64,000 nucleotides of DNA from Bin87 sp965204685 (GCA_965204685.1 OZ242004.1:4092001-4156000); one strand, 5' to 3'; shown: positions 45,798 to 54,731, numbered from the stretch's first letter. The notes: generated by a model from the sequence alone, not told the origin. A program made the numbers and translations.

Positions 45798-46348
45798 GAG
45801 TCGAATGCCTCCCGTATCCCCTGCGCCGCACGCTCAAACGGTTCGATCAATAGCTGGCGTTGCCCCAGAAGTTCAACGGTACGGGCCGATACTGAACTGG
45901 AGGAAGGCAATCCATTGGTCCAGTACAGCAACAACGACTCGGATAACCGCTGCACCTTTTCCGATGGCGCCATGGCCGCTGCATCCTGGAATGCCACGCG
46001 GCACAGGGGAACGTCCGGACGCATGTCGTCCGAAAATACCGACGGCGGCGTTTCCTCCGCCAGCGAGAGGACCACGTCCGCCCGGTTGCTGGCTGATTCA
46101 AACAGAGCTTTGGTCAGGGCAAATACGGCCTGCCTTCGGGCATGCCCCGGCCGCCACAGCACGCCGGAGGGCACGTCCACCCTGGTGAACGCGAACTCAA
46201 TCGGCTCGCCCCGAGCGGACATGATGAACAGAGCGCTGCGGATGCCACCGCCGTCCGGTTCGCTGATGAAGCGCAGGAAACCGGCCACTCCGGAAGGTTC
46301 GTCTTGGCCCAGATCTCGAAACGGTATCGGCAATGCGGCAGTCCTCAC
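45794..46348 (-). CDS. Uncharacterised protein of the BREX-ATPase/SNF2 operon
   Basis: A 184-residue protein. It begins LPIPFRDLGQDEPSGVAGFLRF and continues ALFIMSARGEPIEFAFTRVDVP, LWRPGHARRQAVFALTKALFE and ADVVLSLAEETPPSVFSDDM. The pattern suggests an alpha/beta fold without obvious catalytic motifs. It lies between the BrxD-like ATPase gene (32-nt gap) and the helicase gene (4-nt overlap), so it is an obligate member of the operon. I do not recognise the family; a role as adaptor between ATPase and helicase is a guess. Confidence 0.65.
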   Translation of the reverse strand: MRTAALPIPFRDLGQDEPSGVAGFLRFISEPDGGGIRSALFIMSARGEPIEFAFTRVDVPSGVLWRPGHARRQAVFALTKALFESASNRADVVLSLAEETPPSVFSDDMRPDVPLCRVAFQDAAAMAPSEKVQRLSESLLLYWTNGLPSSSSVSARTVELLGQRQLLIEPFERAAQGIREAFDS

Positions 46349-46380
46349 TCCCGTCCGATCATGGAGCCCGGTCCGAGCTC

Positions 46381-47697
46381 TCAGCTCGCTCCTTCGTTTC
46401 CATCAGCGCCGCCCGATTCCGGATCATCCGACTGTGGCCTCTCCAGGAGCGGGTCTTCCTGATAACGAAATTCCAACGCGGTTTCCTCAATGTCCGGTTC
46501 CGACTCGGGATACAGCCGGCGCAGGTCCCATTCGTTTATCCACCTTCTCACGAAAGACCGGATCCTCCTCCGTCCCACCGGCAGGGCCCCCGTGTCAATC
46601 TCGGGAGCGTCCCAATCGTATGCTCCGGAATGGATGTCTCTGAGCTGGCGATACAGGTTGGACAACATGGCGTCATCGGGTTCGGCCAGCATGCGCTGCC
46701 CGCGTTCCAGGAGGCGCATCCCCGTTTCCGCCCGGTCGGCGGCCAGATTGTCGATCTCTCTCCCCCTGGCTCGGAGGCGAGGAGCGGCCCGGTCCCGGTC
46801 TTCCTTTTCGTCAAGCACCACCGAGGCGAAATCAGCGGTCACCGTTCCCACGAACACCAGGCCCGGATATTTGTCGTCCGTGACCTGCCCCATCCAGCGA
46901 GCCAATTCCGCGTAGGAACGGGCCCGTTGCAAGATACTGTAGTTGGCGACCAGCTCAATCTCATCCATGAGAACGACCCAACCGCGGTATCCGGCGGCCT
47001 TGATCAGTTCCAGCAGGAATCTCGTTCTCTGTGGCGGCAGTTCCCTGGCCAGGGGAGCGCGAAATGGGTAGGATTGGATTTGGCCGATATGCCTCAGGCC
47101 GTCACGCACTCGCTTGACCGGAATGCGCTCTCCGGACCAGAACCAGATGATTTCATTCGACAATTCGAGGTCGTCGAATTTTTCATAGATCATCAGAGTG
47201 GCGGGCAGTATACGGTGCAGACCATTACTCTCCTGGTGGGCCCAACGGAAGAAATCCGCGTAGACATTGGAAGTGTAGTCCAGCCTCTGGGCTGCTTCCT
47301 CCACCATGTGCCCGGTGATCCCGGGCGCCCTGGCATTTTCCACGGCGGCCCTGAAGACCTTGTCCATATCGAACAGGGGCGTCTCTTTGCTGATGACCAC
47401 CCGACTGCACACAAAGTTCTGCGCCAGAGCCTGACTTTCCAGGCAGCCGAGCAGATGGGATTTCCCAGACCCGAATTCTCCCGCCACCAACATTCCCCGA
47501 CCGGAATCCGGCACGACCGAATGATCCGAAACCCGCGAGAGCATGGCCTCAAAATCCCGCTCAACAGCCGGCTGGTTGGAACCCAACACCGCCACGGCGT
47601 CGCTGTTCGGCACCCCGTTTCTCAAAGCTTCCAGCGCGCGGCGGTTCATCAGCCGGGACGCCTTTGTCGGGTCCGCCATTGCAGCAACTCCTATCAC
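46381..47697 (-). CDS. BREX-type ATP-binding protein (BrxC/BrxD-like, DUF2791)
   Basis: A 438-residue P-loop ATPase. It opens with RRALEALRNGVPNSDAVAVLG, then the Walker A GMLVAGEFGSGKSHLLG, and later the Walker B GWVVLMDEIELV. Between them lie DYTSNVYADFFRWAH and a helical segment. This is the architecture of the DUF2791 proteins known as BrxD and of the BrxC-like ATPases in BREX phage-defence loci. The start overlaps the preceding ATPase-like gene by 4 nt. Classical BREX genes (pglX methylase, pglZ phosphatase, brxA/brxL) are absent in the window, so this is not a standard BREX locus. Confidence 0.85.
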   Translation of the reverse strand: MIGVAAMADPTKASRLMNRRALEALRNGVPNSDAVAVLGSNQPAVERDFEAMLSRVSDHSVVPDSGRGMLVAGEFGSGKSHLLGCLESQALAQNFVCSRVVISKETPLFDMDKVFRAAVENARAPGITGHMVEEAAQRLDYTSNVYADFFRWAHQESNGLHRILPATLMIYEKFDDLELSNEIIWFWSGERIPVKRVRDGLRHIGQIQSYPFRAPLARELPPQRTRFLLELIKAAGYRGWVVLMDEIELVANYSILQRARSYAELARWMGQVTDDKYPGLVFVGTVTADFASVVLDEKEDRDRAAPRLRARGREIDNLAADRAETGMRLLERGQRMLAEPDDAMLSNLYRQLRDIHSGAYDWDAPEIDTGALPVGRRRIRSFVRRWINEWDLRRLYPESEPDIEETALEFRYQEDPLLERPQSDDPESGGADGNEGAS

Positions 47698-48665
47698 GTC
47701 GACTCAGCCAGCCGGACCAGAGCGGACATGGGATTGGGCCGGTTGCGGTCCCTGACCTCCTCGGCGATCCTGCCCAGCAGGGCGCGGTAGATCACAAATC
47801 CCTTGCCCCGTTCATCGGGATCCAGAAAGTCGTCGGTGGCCAGTATCACCATGAAAAGCCCCGGCGAGCGGTCAGTGCCGTCAATCAGCTCCCTGAGCAG
47901 TTCGTAATGATCCATCACAGCCGAACGGGAATAAAAACGCAGCCCGTCCCGCGGATTCCGGCGTAACGTCACACGCGCGTCATCAAGCAAAACCATCGTA
48001 CCGGAGTGCCCTGCGAATCGCACCCAGTACAATAGGGACTCGAGAAAGTGCCTGGCGTTGGTGCGAACGATGCCGTTGTAAATGGTGTAGGCCCGCACGT
48101 TGGAGACCCTCCGGCTTCGCCCGGTCAACCACTCCAGAAGAGGCATCGCTTCCGGGTTCTGCCCCTCTCCTCCCATCTCTGTCAAGCAGAGGTGAGTCAT
48201 GGCCAGCCTGAAATCGCGAGACATGCGCCGGTTCCTGGTGACCGCCCTGGGCAATACGCGGCGCAGGTCCAGGGCTATCTGGCTTTCCTCAACGTCATTG
48301 GCAGCGCTGATGGCTTCCAGAATCGAGCCGGAGCCCGCGGGGTCTATGCCGTCGGTCCGATAGGGCAGGTCCCTGCACAACTTCAAAACCACCCGCCGGG
48401 CCAGCGTTCGCCAGTCAATCTGTTCAGAGATGCGGAAGAAAATCTCCTGCGGCATGTGAACCCGGGTTTCCCCGGCATTGACCTTCACCGCCACGTAGCC
48501 AAGAGCGGAAGCCATTTCCGTCAGCCGGAGCTCAAGCAACCTGCCAAGGTCTTCCCGTGAAGGCACCACGAACTTGACCGAGGACCCGCCGTCCTTCACA
48601 AATCCACAAAGGTATTCTCCCCTGATGATTTCCAACCAATCCTGGATTTGCAGAGCGCTGGTCAT
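47694..48665 (-). CDS. Second BREX-type ATPase-domain protein, Walker A degenerate
   Basis: A 323-residue protein related to DUF2791 BREX ATPases. It shows WLEIIRGEYLCGFVKDGGSSVKFVV, LGYVAVKVNAGETRVHMPQEIF and IDWRTLARRVV, a helical middle, and a Walker B-like SGTMVLLDDARV. The expected GxxGxGKS loop is replaced by DGGSSVK, so ATP hydrolysis is doubtful. Pairing an active and an inactive ATPase subunit would suit a heteromeric ring. It overlaps both neighbours by 4 nt. Confidence 0.75.
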   Translation of the reverse strand: MTSALQIQDWLEIIRGEYLCGFVKDGGSSVKFVVPSREDLGRLLELRLTEMASALGYVAVKVNAGETRVHMPQEIFFRISEQIDWRTLARRVVLKLCRDLPYRTDGIDPAGSGSILEAISAANDVEESQIALDLRRVLPRAVTRNRRMSRDFRLAMTHLCLTEMGGEGQNPEAMPLLEWLTGRSRRVSNVRAYTIYNGIVRTNARHFLESLLYWVRFAGHSGTMVLLDDARVTLRRNPRDGLRFYSRSAVMDHYELLRELIDGTDRSPGLFMVILATDDFLDPDERGKGFVIYRALLGRIAEEVRDRNRPNPMSALVRLAEST

Positions 48666-49465
48666 CGACTGTCTCCAGTGAATTGGATCCCATAGTAGAG
48701 AATGGGTTCGCCGTTTGGTCCTACGAAAGAGATGGTCCCCCTGGGATTTCTGGTGCCTGTGGATGCCGGGAAGGTTACTCGAGCTCCCGAACGAACTTCG
48801 TTGACGCCACTGCTCTCCAGGCTGTACAAATCTCGGGCGAAATCCAACTGGCTGTATTCCCGGCGCGCGCCGGGCAGGCCCGTGAACAGATTGTAGATGC
48901 GGTCCAGCCGCACCACCTGACCGACACCGCCCAGCTGCAACCGGTCGGCCGTGTCGGATTGCGCAAGGGCCAGGTACGCGCTGTATAGAGATTCCAGAAA
49001 CGGTTGATGCCTGAACCGCGGCGGACTGCGCTGGAGCTTCGCCAGGTCCGCCACGATTTTCGTCGGCCTGATCGCGGAACTCTGGCGCCGGTCAATCCGC
49101 ACGGCTCGTTCTCCGGGCAGGACCCGGAGTACCGAAGGGTGAGCGATCAACCTGCCGTCTCTTTCAAACAGTTGCAGCCCATTCTTGCCGGCCACTTCCT
49201 GCAACTCAGCGGCATATCGGTTTTGCAAATACGCCGGTTCATCCTCCTGCGCGAAGGGCCAGGCTCGGGCTGCGTTGCCAACCTGTTCCCGAATCAGGCC
49301 CAGGCTCTCCTCCAGCCTGGCCGTTCCCCTTCGGATTCCCGCGATGTTGCCCGCCTTCGCGTCCCTCTGGAGTTGCCTGGCCAGCCGGGAAACGTCACCC
49401 AACGCCTGCAACACCGAGTCCGCGGCTTGCTCAGTCGCAGCGAATCCCTCTTCAAAGGTGCTCAT
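48662..49465 (-). CDS. First gene of the BREX-ATPase/SNF2 operon, uncharacterised
   Basis: A 267-residue protein from the ATG at 49465 (GGGAG upstream). Residues 1-80 form long heptad-like helices (TFEEGFAATEQAADSVLQAL, ARLEESLGLIREQVGNAA), probably a coiled coil. The middle contains LFERDGRLIAHPSVLRVLPGERAV and RRQSSAIRPTKIVADLAKL, and the C-terminal part is beta-rich (VRSGARVTFPASTGT, GEPILYYGIQFTG). No family is recognised. Its place at the head of a tightly coupled operon suggests a sensor or adaptor, but this is inferred. Confidence 0.65.
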   Translation of the reverse strand: MSTFEEGFAATEQAADSVLQALGDVSRLARQLQRDAKAGNIAGIRRGTARLEESLGLIREQVGNAARAWPFAQEDEPAYLQNRYAAELQEVAGKNGLQLFERDGRLIAHPSVLRVLPGERAVRIDRRQSSAIRPTKIVADLAKLQRSPPRFRHQPFLESLYSAYLALAQSDTADRLQLGGVGQVVRLDRIYNLFTGLPGARREYSQLDFARDLYSLESSGVNEVRSGARVTFPASTGTRNPRGTISFVGPNGEPILYYGIQFTGDSR

Positions 49466-49674
49466 CCCGTACTCCCATTCGTTCCAGATAGTGACCGAGG
49501 ATAAACCCGGAGGTCGACAGGCAACGCCTCCCCTCTGCGGAAAAGTTATCACTGTGTGCCCCAAATCGGCAAATTGGGACAGCAGAGCACCCGGAGCCGG
49601 TGTAGCCAAAAGCTAACCGCCCCACCGGTCGGGTTGCAGTCGACGGGTTATCCTGATGCCAGCACGCCTACGGC

Positions 49675-49710
49675 GCAAGTTGGGGACGGTCCCCAAAGAC
49701 AACAACTTGC
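49675..49710. promoter_or_regulatory. Nested palindrome upstream of the BREX-ATPase/SNF2 operon
   Basis: TTGGGGAC-G-GTCCCCAA (49680-49696) is a perfect palindrome. It is flanked by an outer arm pair GCAAGTTG (49675-49682) and CAACTTGC (49703-49710). It lies about 210 nt before the operon's first gene and could be an operator or an insertion-sequence footprint. Confidence 0.4.
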
Positions 49711-50179
49711 CTGACAAAACCGCACGGGTCGAGGTCGACGGGTTAGTTGTGCCGGCGCCGGAGCCGTTACGGCGTTGCCGCAGGTTGAGCCTGAATGACG
49801 TGTTCCTGGGGTTCGCTAAATACCGGGACCCCGAGCATCCGGTGCATCAGGCTATCGCAGCTCCCCATCCGGGCGATCCACCGCAGGTGAGGATGGGAAC
49901 GGACCACTGGGGAGAAGCTATCCGACAACGGGACGGTGGTTGTGCAGCTGGCGCGTAACTTCACCGTACCGGCTGGCGCTGGCGGGGTATGTGCTGCGGT
50001 GATGGTGATCGTGTCCCGCGACTCCGAGCATTCCGAACCAGAGTACCGACAGAACCTGAGCAGCGAGCTTGGGAGGTAGGGTGCCAGAGCTGATATTTGA
50101 ATGAGTGTGCCGGCTGCCGTGAAGTTGGCGCCATAGTGGTTCTCATCATTCGTCCCGCTCGGTTTGCTATAGTCGCGGT
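49711..50179. other. Stretch without a supported gene
   Basis: Frames on both strands lack recognisable domains. It separates the defence operon from the endonuclease/exonuclease/phosphatase remnant. Confidence 0.35.
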
Positions 50180-50710
50180 ATGGGATTTGCAGCCACCCAC
50201 TCAATCCTCGACAAGGACGGCAGCCGGTTCGCACGCTCACAAACCGATCTCACCCAGGTTTTACCCCCACACGCATTGGAGAAGCGGTGCTTTGTGTCTC
50301 TGAATCTCCTCAATTGGAATGTCGATTGGACCAAGTCTGAGTAGAAAGCAGCGGAGATGAAATGCCGAATCGACCGGCAAGCCGCAGACATCATCTGTCT
50401 CACCGAGACCAACACCAACCGTTTGACCCTGCCCGAGCATGGCCATTCCATATGCGCCGGGGATGATTGGGGTCAACAGCGCAGAAAAGGTCAGGAGGGC
50501 TGGCGGAACGTGGAAATTGTAGGCAACACATCGCTCCCGTCCGGGCGCTTCGTGTCTGGCGTCACCCAGACCAGTGCCGGAGAGATAACGGTCATTGGCG
50601 TCTGCATGTCCTATTCCCGCGCACACGGGGATAAACCAGCAGCCGCCCACGCGCACGACCTACAGGTCGACGACATTTCGCTACTCGTACACCGCCACGT
50701 AAGCGACTGA
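50180..50710 (+). pseudogene. Endonuclease/exonuclease/phosphatase-family protein, nonsense-mutated and truncated
   Basis: From ATG 50180 the frame reads ATHSILDKDGSRFARSQTDLT and FVSLNLLNWNVDWTKSE, then TAG (50342-50344). It continues in phase as KAAEMKCRIDRQAADIICLTETNTN, WRNVEIVGNTSLPSGRFVSGV and GEITVIGVCMSYSRAH. WNVDW and CLTET are the first two motifs of the EEP fold. The later histidine motifs are missing, and the frame becomes meaningless after SRAH. It is inactive by both the stop and the truncation. Confidence 0.65.
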
Positions 50711-51006
50711 TTCTGTCCATTGCCATGGCGAAAATCGTTTAACGTGACAAGCCGTCCGAAACCTCAGTAACAGACCAGCGACCAGCAGGATGCCGATAGA
50801 GCTAAAAGCGACCAACGGCGTACCATCCCAAGAGGAGACCACTACCGAGCAGGTCCTCCGCACAAGGTCGCATACCTCCAGACCAATACGATAGGAAAAC
50901 CCCAGATAAGAATAGCACCCGCCCTCCCGGACAAGTGAGGATTGAAACGACAACTCCAGACCTAGAGATGGTATTATCGTCAAAGAACTGAATAAGGACA
51001 TTACCC

Positions 51007-51861
51007 ATGTCAAACCCAACAGCGGATCCCAACGCAATAGCCGCCGCGACGCGCCTGCGACAAACCATAGACGCAGACTGCGTGCTGTTGTTCGGTTCCC
51101 GGGCAAGAGCCGACTGGACCGAAGCATCAGATCTTGACATCGTAGTGTTGAGCAACACCTTGCCGGACCAAGGGACAAGGCTGGACACCCAAGACAGAGC
51201 CGCGCAAATAGCATTCGAAATCTTTGGCCGGCCCCTCCCCGTAGACGTGCTGTTCATGACCCACAAAGATTTCAGGCTCATGAGCAGACAGACAATAAAC
51301 CACGTCGCAGCACGAGCACGAAAGCAGGGAATATTCATGCCCCGGAACACCGAAGAATACGGATCGATGTACAGCGACGATTACGAGGAGAACGAACAAC
51401 TGGAGTACCAGGAACGCGAGAGGCGCATCGCAGACGCGAACGTGCATTACCGCAACATGCAGGGCCTGCTGGATCTGGGATTCGAGGACAAGGACACTGC
51501 ATTCCTGGCGCAACAGGCAATTGAGAACGCCATGAAAGCACTGATTTCGGCGCTGGGCGAGGAATACAACACTCACCATTCCACACGAGCGTTTGCAAGG
51601 GACATCCGAAGGCTGGACCCAAGCGGAGGCGAATGGCACTTCGCAAGCAATCTAGGACAACTGGACAACTTTGCGGGCGGAAGCCGATACGGGCCGACCA
51701 TTACGCCCATATCCGATTACCGCGAAATGGCGAACAACGTCACGGAAGACCTAGACCGAATCTATGATCGCATCGAGGCACTCACGGGAAACGACCCATG
51801 GGAAGTACCACCAGAAGGGACCAACCAGAGGATCGAACCACGCTGGAGACCTCCGCAATAA
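51007..51861 (+). CDS. Fused minimal nucleotidyltransferase (MNT) and HEPN-domain protein
   Basis: A 284-residue protein with AAGGA upstream. Residues 20-100 are an MNT domain: DCVLLFGSRARADWTEASDLDIVV has the GS motif and the DxD metal residues, and PVDVLFMT supplies the third acidic position. Residues about 140-265 form a HEPN-like helical domain (MQGLLDLGFEDKDTAFLAQQAIENAMKALISALG). In MNT-HEPN toxin-antitoxin pairs these are separate proteins, with MNT adenylating the HEPN ribonuclease. Here they are one chain and I see no clear RX4-6H nuclease motif. It may instead be a substrate nucleotidyltransferase. Confidence 0.75.
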   Translation: MSNPTADPNAIAAATRLRQTIDADCVLLFGSRARADWTEASDLDIVVLSNTLPDQGTRLDTQDRAAQIAFEIFGRPLPVDVLFMTHKDFRLMSRQTINHVAARARKQGIFMPRNTEEYGSMYSDDYEENEQLEYQERERRIADANVHYRNMQGLLDLGFEDKDTAFLAQQAIENAMKALISALGEEYNTHHSTRAFARDIRRLDPSGGEWHFASNLGQLDNFAGGSRYGPTITPISDYREMANNVTEDLDRIYDRIEALTGNDPWEVPPEGTNQRIEPRWRPPQ

Positions 51862-52023
51862 CCAGCAAATCGCTGACGCTCAACCCGCCGCTGCCGTGCA
51901 CCGTATGACGGGAGCCGGCGACTAGGTTAGGTCCTGCGCCGCCGGCGCACCCCACGGGCTTGCCCGGCTCCTACTCCGTACGCGCTTCATCACTCACCGC
52001 CTACTTGCTCTATTGCAAGGCAT

Positions 52024-52041
52024 TGCAAAATCATTTTTGCA
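52024..52041. terminator. AT-rich hairpin between convergent genes
   Basis: TGCAAAA and TTTTGCA pair around a 4-nt loop, in the gap between the MNT-HEPN gene and the lipoprotein operon, both of which end here. It could terminate transcription from both sides. The stem is weak. Confidence 0.4.
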
Positions 52042-52050
52042 CGGACCTAT

Positions 52051-52839
52051 TCACCGTTCCGCGGGCACCGACTCCTCCAGCAGAACCGGCCCCAGCCAGC
52101 CTGCGATCAGCGGGTACTGATACACCACGTCACCCGTCTGCGCATCCCGATGGTCCGCCACAGTGAAAGCGAGCACGCCGCCCACCCGCAACTCGATCGG
52201 CGTCAGTGAATCCGGCCCGGCGTACGTGAAACGCGACCACACCCGTACCACCGGAACCTCAGCGTTCACGAACTCCCATCCCAACCGATCTCCCAGCGGC
52301 GCTATCAACGAGGACGCCCGGTCAGCTATCTCCGGCAGCTGGACCACCACATCGTCAACCAACAGCCTGGATATCTCGTTCTGCAAGCCCTCGTTATGGA
52401 ACGTAGCATACCGCCGGTCAACGTGCACGTCGTAGAACAGCGGATAGTACGGGTTCAGGTCCCGCAGCCGATTGGTCGTCCAATCGCCGCCGGCGTGCCG
52501 ATACCACCATACCCCCAGACGCGGCTCCGTAACCAAGGGCTCCGCCGTCGGCAGAGGCACGTTGTCCAGCAGGTACCCCGACACCACACCAGCCGGAGCC
52601 AGGGTAGGAAACGGCGTAGCCGTCGGGATGGACGCGATCAGAGCAGAGTGCTCCTCACGCAGCCTGCGGAGGTCCATCGCCTGAGCCGTGCGGATGTCCA
52701 CCGGCGTTGGCGGCACGACCTCCTCAGCCCGCTCCAAGGGCTCCAGAGTCGGGACGAACACCGCCTCCGGCTCGCTACACCCCAAAGCCAGCCCGCAGGC
52801 CAGCACAACGGCTCCCAGTGTCCTACGGAAGGCGAACAT
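52051..52839 (-). CDS. Lipoprotein of unknown function (operon gene 4)
   Basis: A 262-residue protein from the ATG at 52839. The signal peptide ends in a lipobox (ACGLALGC) and is followed by a P/T-rich spacer (IPTATPFPTLAPAG). The folded part includes LGVWWYRHAGGDW, YYPLFYDVHVDRRYATFHNEG and PVVRVWSRFTYAGPDS, probably beta-rich. The start overlaps the previous gene by 17 nt. No family is recognised. It is the last of four exported or membrane-anchored proteins in one operon. Confidence 0.65.
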   Translation of the reverse strand: MFAFRRTLGAVVLACGLALGCSEPEAVFVPTLEPLERAEEVVPPTPVDIRTAQAMDLRRLREEHSALIASIPTATPFPTLAPAGVVSGYLLDNVPLPTAEPLVTEPRLGVWWYRHAGGDWTTNRLRDLNPYYPLFYDVHVDRRYATFHNEGLQNEISRLLVDDVVVQLPEIADRASSLIAPLGDRLGWEFVNAEVPVVRVWSRFTYAGPDSLTPIELRVGGVLAFTVADHRDAQTGDVVYQYPLIAGWLGPVLLEESVPAER

Positions 52840-53896
52840 CAAGATAGAAGCCCTCGGCTTCGCCAAAACGAGCGATGTCATCGAACAACACTCCAACCTG
52901 TTCCATCAGCCGCTCGATGGCGACCAGATTTTCCTGCAGGTACTCCAGGACCTCCACCTCCCGGTAGATGCCCCCCACCTGCGGGTCGTAAGGCAGTTCC
53001 GCAGCCAGACCCATCCGCCGCAACCTGGCCGTGATCTCACCGAAGGCGATGTACACGCGGTCCACGGTCTGCACCAGCCCTGGCGACGGACAGCCCGCCC
53101 CCAGGCCGCCGGTGACCACCACCTCAAGATCGTGACTGCACACGATGAACGAGGATGCGAATTGCCAGTACCCCGGGTTGCCAAAAGCGTACTCATCGAC
53201 CAGAGCGTCCGAGATCTCCACCAACGTCCCGCCCCAACGATCGTCCCAGCGATCCGACGGAGTACGCACCGCGAACTCTATCGCCAACGCCATGTCGTAA
53301 GCGGCGGCGTTCAACTGGTCCTCCTGCCGCTCGTACCACCGCACCCGGTCGACCAACACCGGTTCCGGCAAGCCCTGAAGGTGCCGCGGTTCCCACCAGC
53401 TCACCCGCCCTCCTGCCGGCGAGACCGACTCCAAGATGTCAGGGTTGTCCTCGGACACCACCACCATCTCGTTCTCCGGCAACGCCTGTTCCGCGGGCGT
53501 CAATTCACGAACAGCGCCCGTCGCCCGGTCCCGTATCAGCGGAACGCCGTTCGGCCCCATGTGCAACGGGATGCCAAATCGAGCCACTCTCATCCTCGCC
53601 GCCGGCGAGAGAGGACGCCCGTAGTTGGAGGAAGGCTCCCCGGCGAACAACGGCTCCCGCGTCGGCAACTCCGCCACCTCATGGGGTTTGAACACAAAGT
53701 GACGGACCGCGAACAGCCCCAGCGTCAGCACCACGACCGCCGAAAGAAACAGCACCATCGCCGGCACCAGCTTGACGCCCGTGTGCCCGAACCACCACAG
53801 ATGGCGACGACGGCCGCCGACGTAGGGCAGTCGGCGCCGCGCACGACGCCGTGGCCCCCCGGCCATCTCGGCCGGAATGTCATTCCTGGAAGACAT
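52823..53896 (-). CDS. Membrane-anchored uncharacterised protein (operon gene 3)
   Basis: A 357-residue protein from the ATG at 53896, two bases after the upstream stop. A basic N-terminus (about 45 residues) precedes one membrane helix (LVPAMVLFLSAVVVLTLGLFAV). The external part includes RFGIPLHMGPNGVPLIRDRATG, AAYDMALAIEFAVRTPSDRW and YWQFASSFIVCSHDLEVVV. It ends with the helical REVEVLEYLQENLVAIERLMEQ. The helical outer domain and size recall its operon neighbours. No family is recognised. Confidence 0.65.
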   Translation of the reverse strand: MSSRNDIPAEMAGGPRRRARRRLPYVGGRRRHLWWFGHTGVKLVPAMVLFLSAVVVLTLGLFAVRHFVFKPHEVAELPTREPLFAGEPSSNYGRPLSPAARMRVARFGIPLHMGPNGVPLIRDRATGAVRELTPAEQALPENEMVVVSEDNPDILESVSPAGGRVSWWEPRHLQGLPEPVLVDRVRWYERQEDQLNAAAYDMALAIEFAVRTPSDRWDDRWGGTLVEISDALVDEYAFGNPGYWQFASSFIVCSHDLEVVVTGGLGAGCPSPGLVQTVDRVYIAFGEITARLRRMGLAAELPYDPQVGGIYREVEVLEYLQENLVAIERLMEQVGVLFDDIARFGEAEGFYLDVRLP

Positions 53897-53898
53897 GC

Positions 53899-54708
53899 CT
53901 ACCGCCGCCCTCGGAACAACTCGCCGCACGCGCTACAGCCGTAACGCTCCATATCGCGCTCGAACTCCTCCAGCAGATCGCCCACACGGAAGTGAACGTC
54001 GTTGAACTCCTCACGACGATTCTTGGATAGGTCGTCGTAAGTCTCCTCCCCGAACTCCATCTGACTGAACATCACCGACGCCTCCACCGAGGCGTCACGG
54101 ATTTTCAGAACCAAGTCCTCCACGAAGAGCCCGTAATTCCGCACCGGCGCCGACACGTCGGGCTGGTATTGCACCGAGTTCTCCAGCAGGTCCTCAGCCC
54201 GGCGCATCGTGCTGGCGATGGACTGCACGCTCGGCAGGTTAGTGATTACCAGGTAATCCCCCGGCAAGAGCTCGAACATGAAGCTCAGCTCGAAGTAAGA
54301 CTGCGTGGCCAGCCACACCGGCTTGCCCAGGGCGTCCAGGTAACGAATGTCGGAAGGGGTGAGCGCATAGTCCACCGCCGGCACGTCCCTGCCGTTCTTC
54401 AGAGGGTTCTCAGCCTCGATGGCCTCCCGGGTCGCCACCGCAGCGGCCTCCAGAGTGGCGGGTATGTCCAAGGTCGGCTCAGGCGTCGGCGTCGGCACCA
54501 TGGCGGCCACGGTCTGCGCCACCTGTTCCTCCACGCTCACCTCGGGCTCGGCCGGAATAGGATCAAATTCAAATTCAACCTCTTCCTCGCCGCCGCCCGA
54601 CATCACCACGATCAATATGATGACCACCAACACCACCGCGACCACGCCACCGATCGCCACGTAGAGCTTCTTGCGGTCCTGCATCAACGGTTCCAGAAAA
54701 TCCTTCAT
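53899..54708 (-). CDS. Membrane-anchored uncharacterised protein (operon gene 2)
   Basis: A 269-residue protein with one N-terminal membrane helix (LYVAIGGVVAVVLVVIILIVVM). An acidic P/T linker (VPTPTPEPTLDIPATLEAAA) follows. The external domain has LTPSDIRYLDALGKPVWLA, FELSFMFELLPGDYLVITNLP and long helices (IASTMRRAEDLLENS, LVLKIRDASVEASVMFSQ). It ends with a CSACGE pair that could bind metal or form a disulfide. No family is recognised. Confidence 0.65.
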   Translation of the reverse strand: MKDFLEPLMQDRKKLYVAIGGVVAVVLVVIILIVVMSGGGEEEVEFEFDPIPAEPEVSVEEQVAQTVAAMVPTPTPEPTLDIPATLEAAAVATREAIEAENPLKNGRDVPAVDYALTPSDIRYLDALGKPVWLATQSYFELSFMFELLPGDYLVITNLPSVQSIASTMRRAEDLLENSVQYQPDVSAPVRNYGLFVEDLVLKIRDASVEASVMFSQMEFGEETYDDLSKNRREEFNDVHFRVGDLLEEFERDMERYGCSACGELFRGRR

Positions 54709-54731
54709 GATTCAAGGCACCTCCAACGGTG

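Noticed and set aside
44013..49465. Standard BREX locus
   Set aside because: Only the ATPase type is shared. No pglX, pglZ, brxA or brxL-like gene is found on either side within the window.
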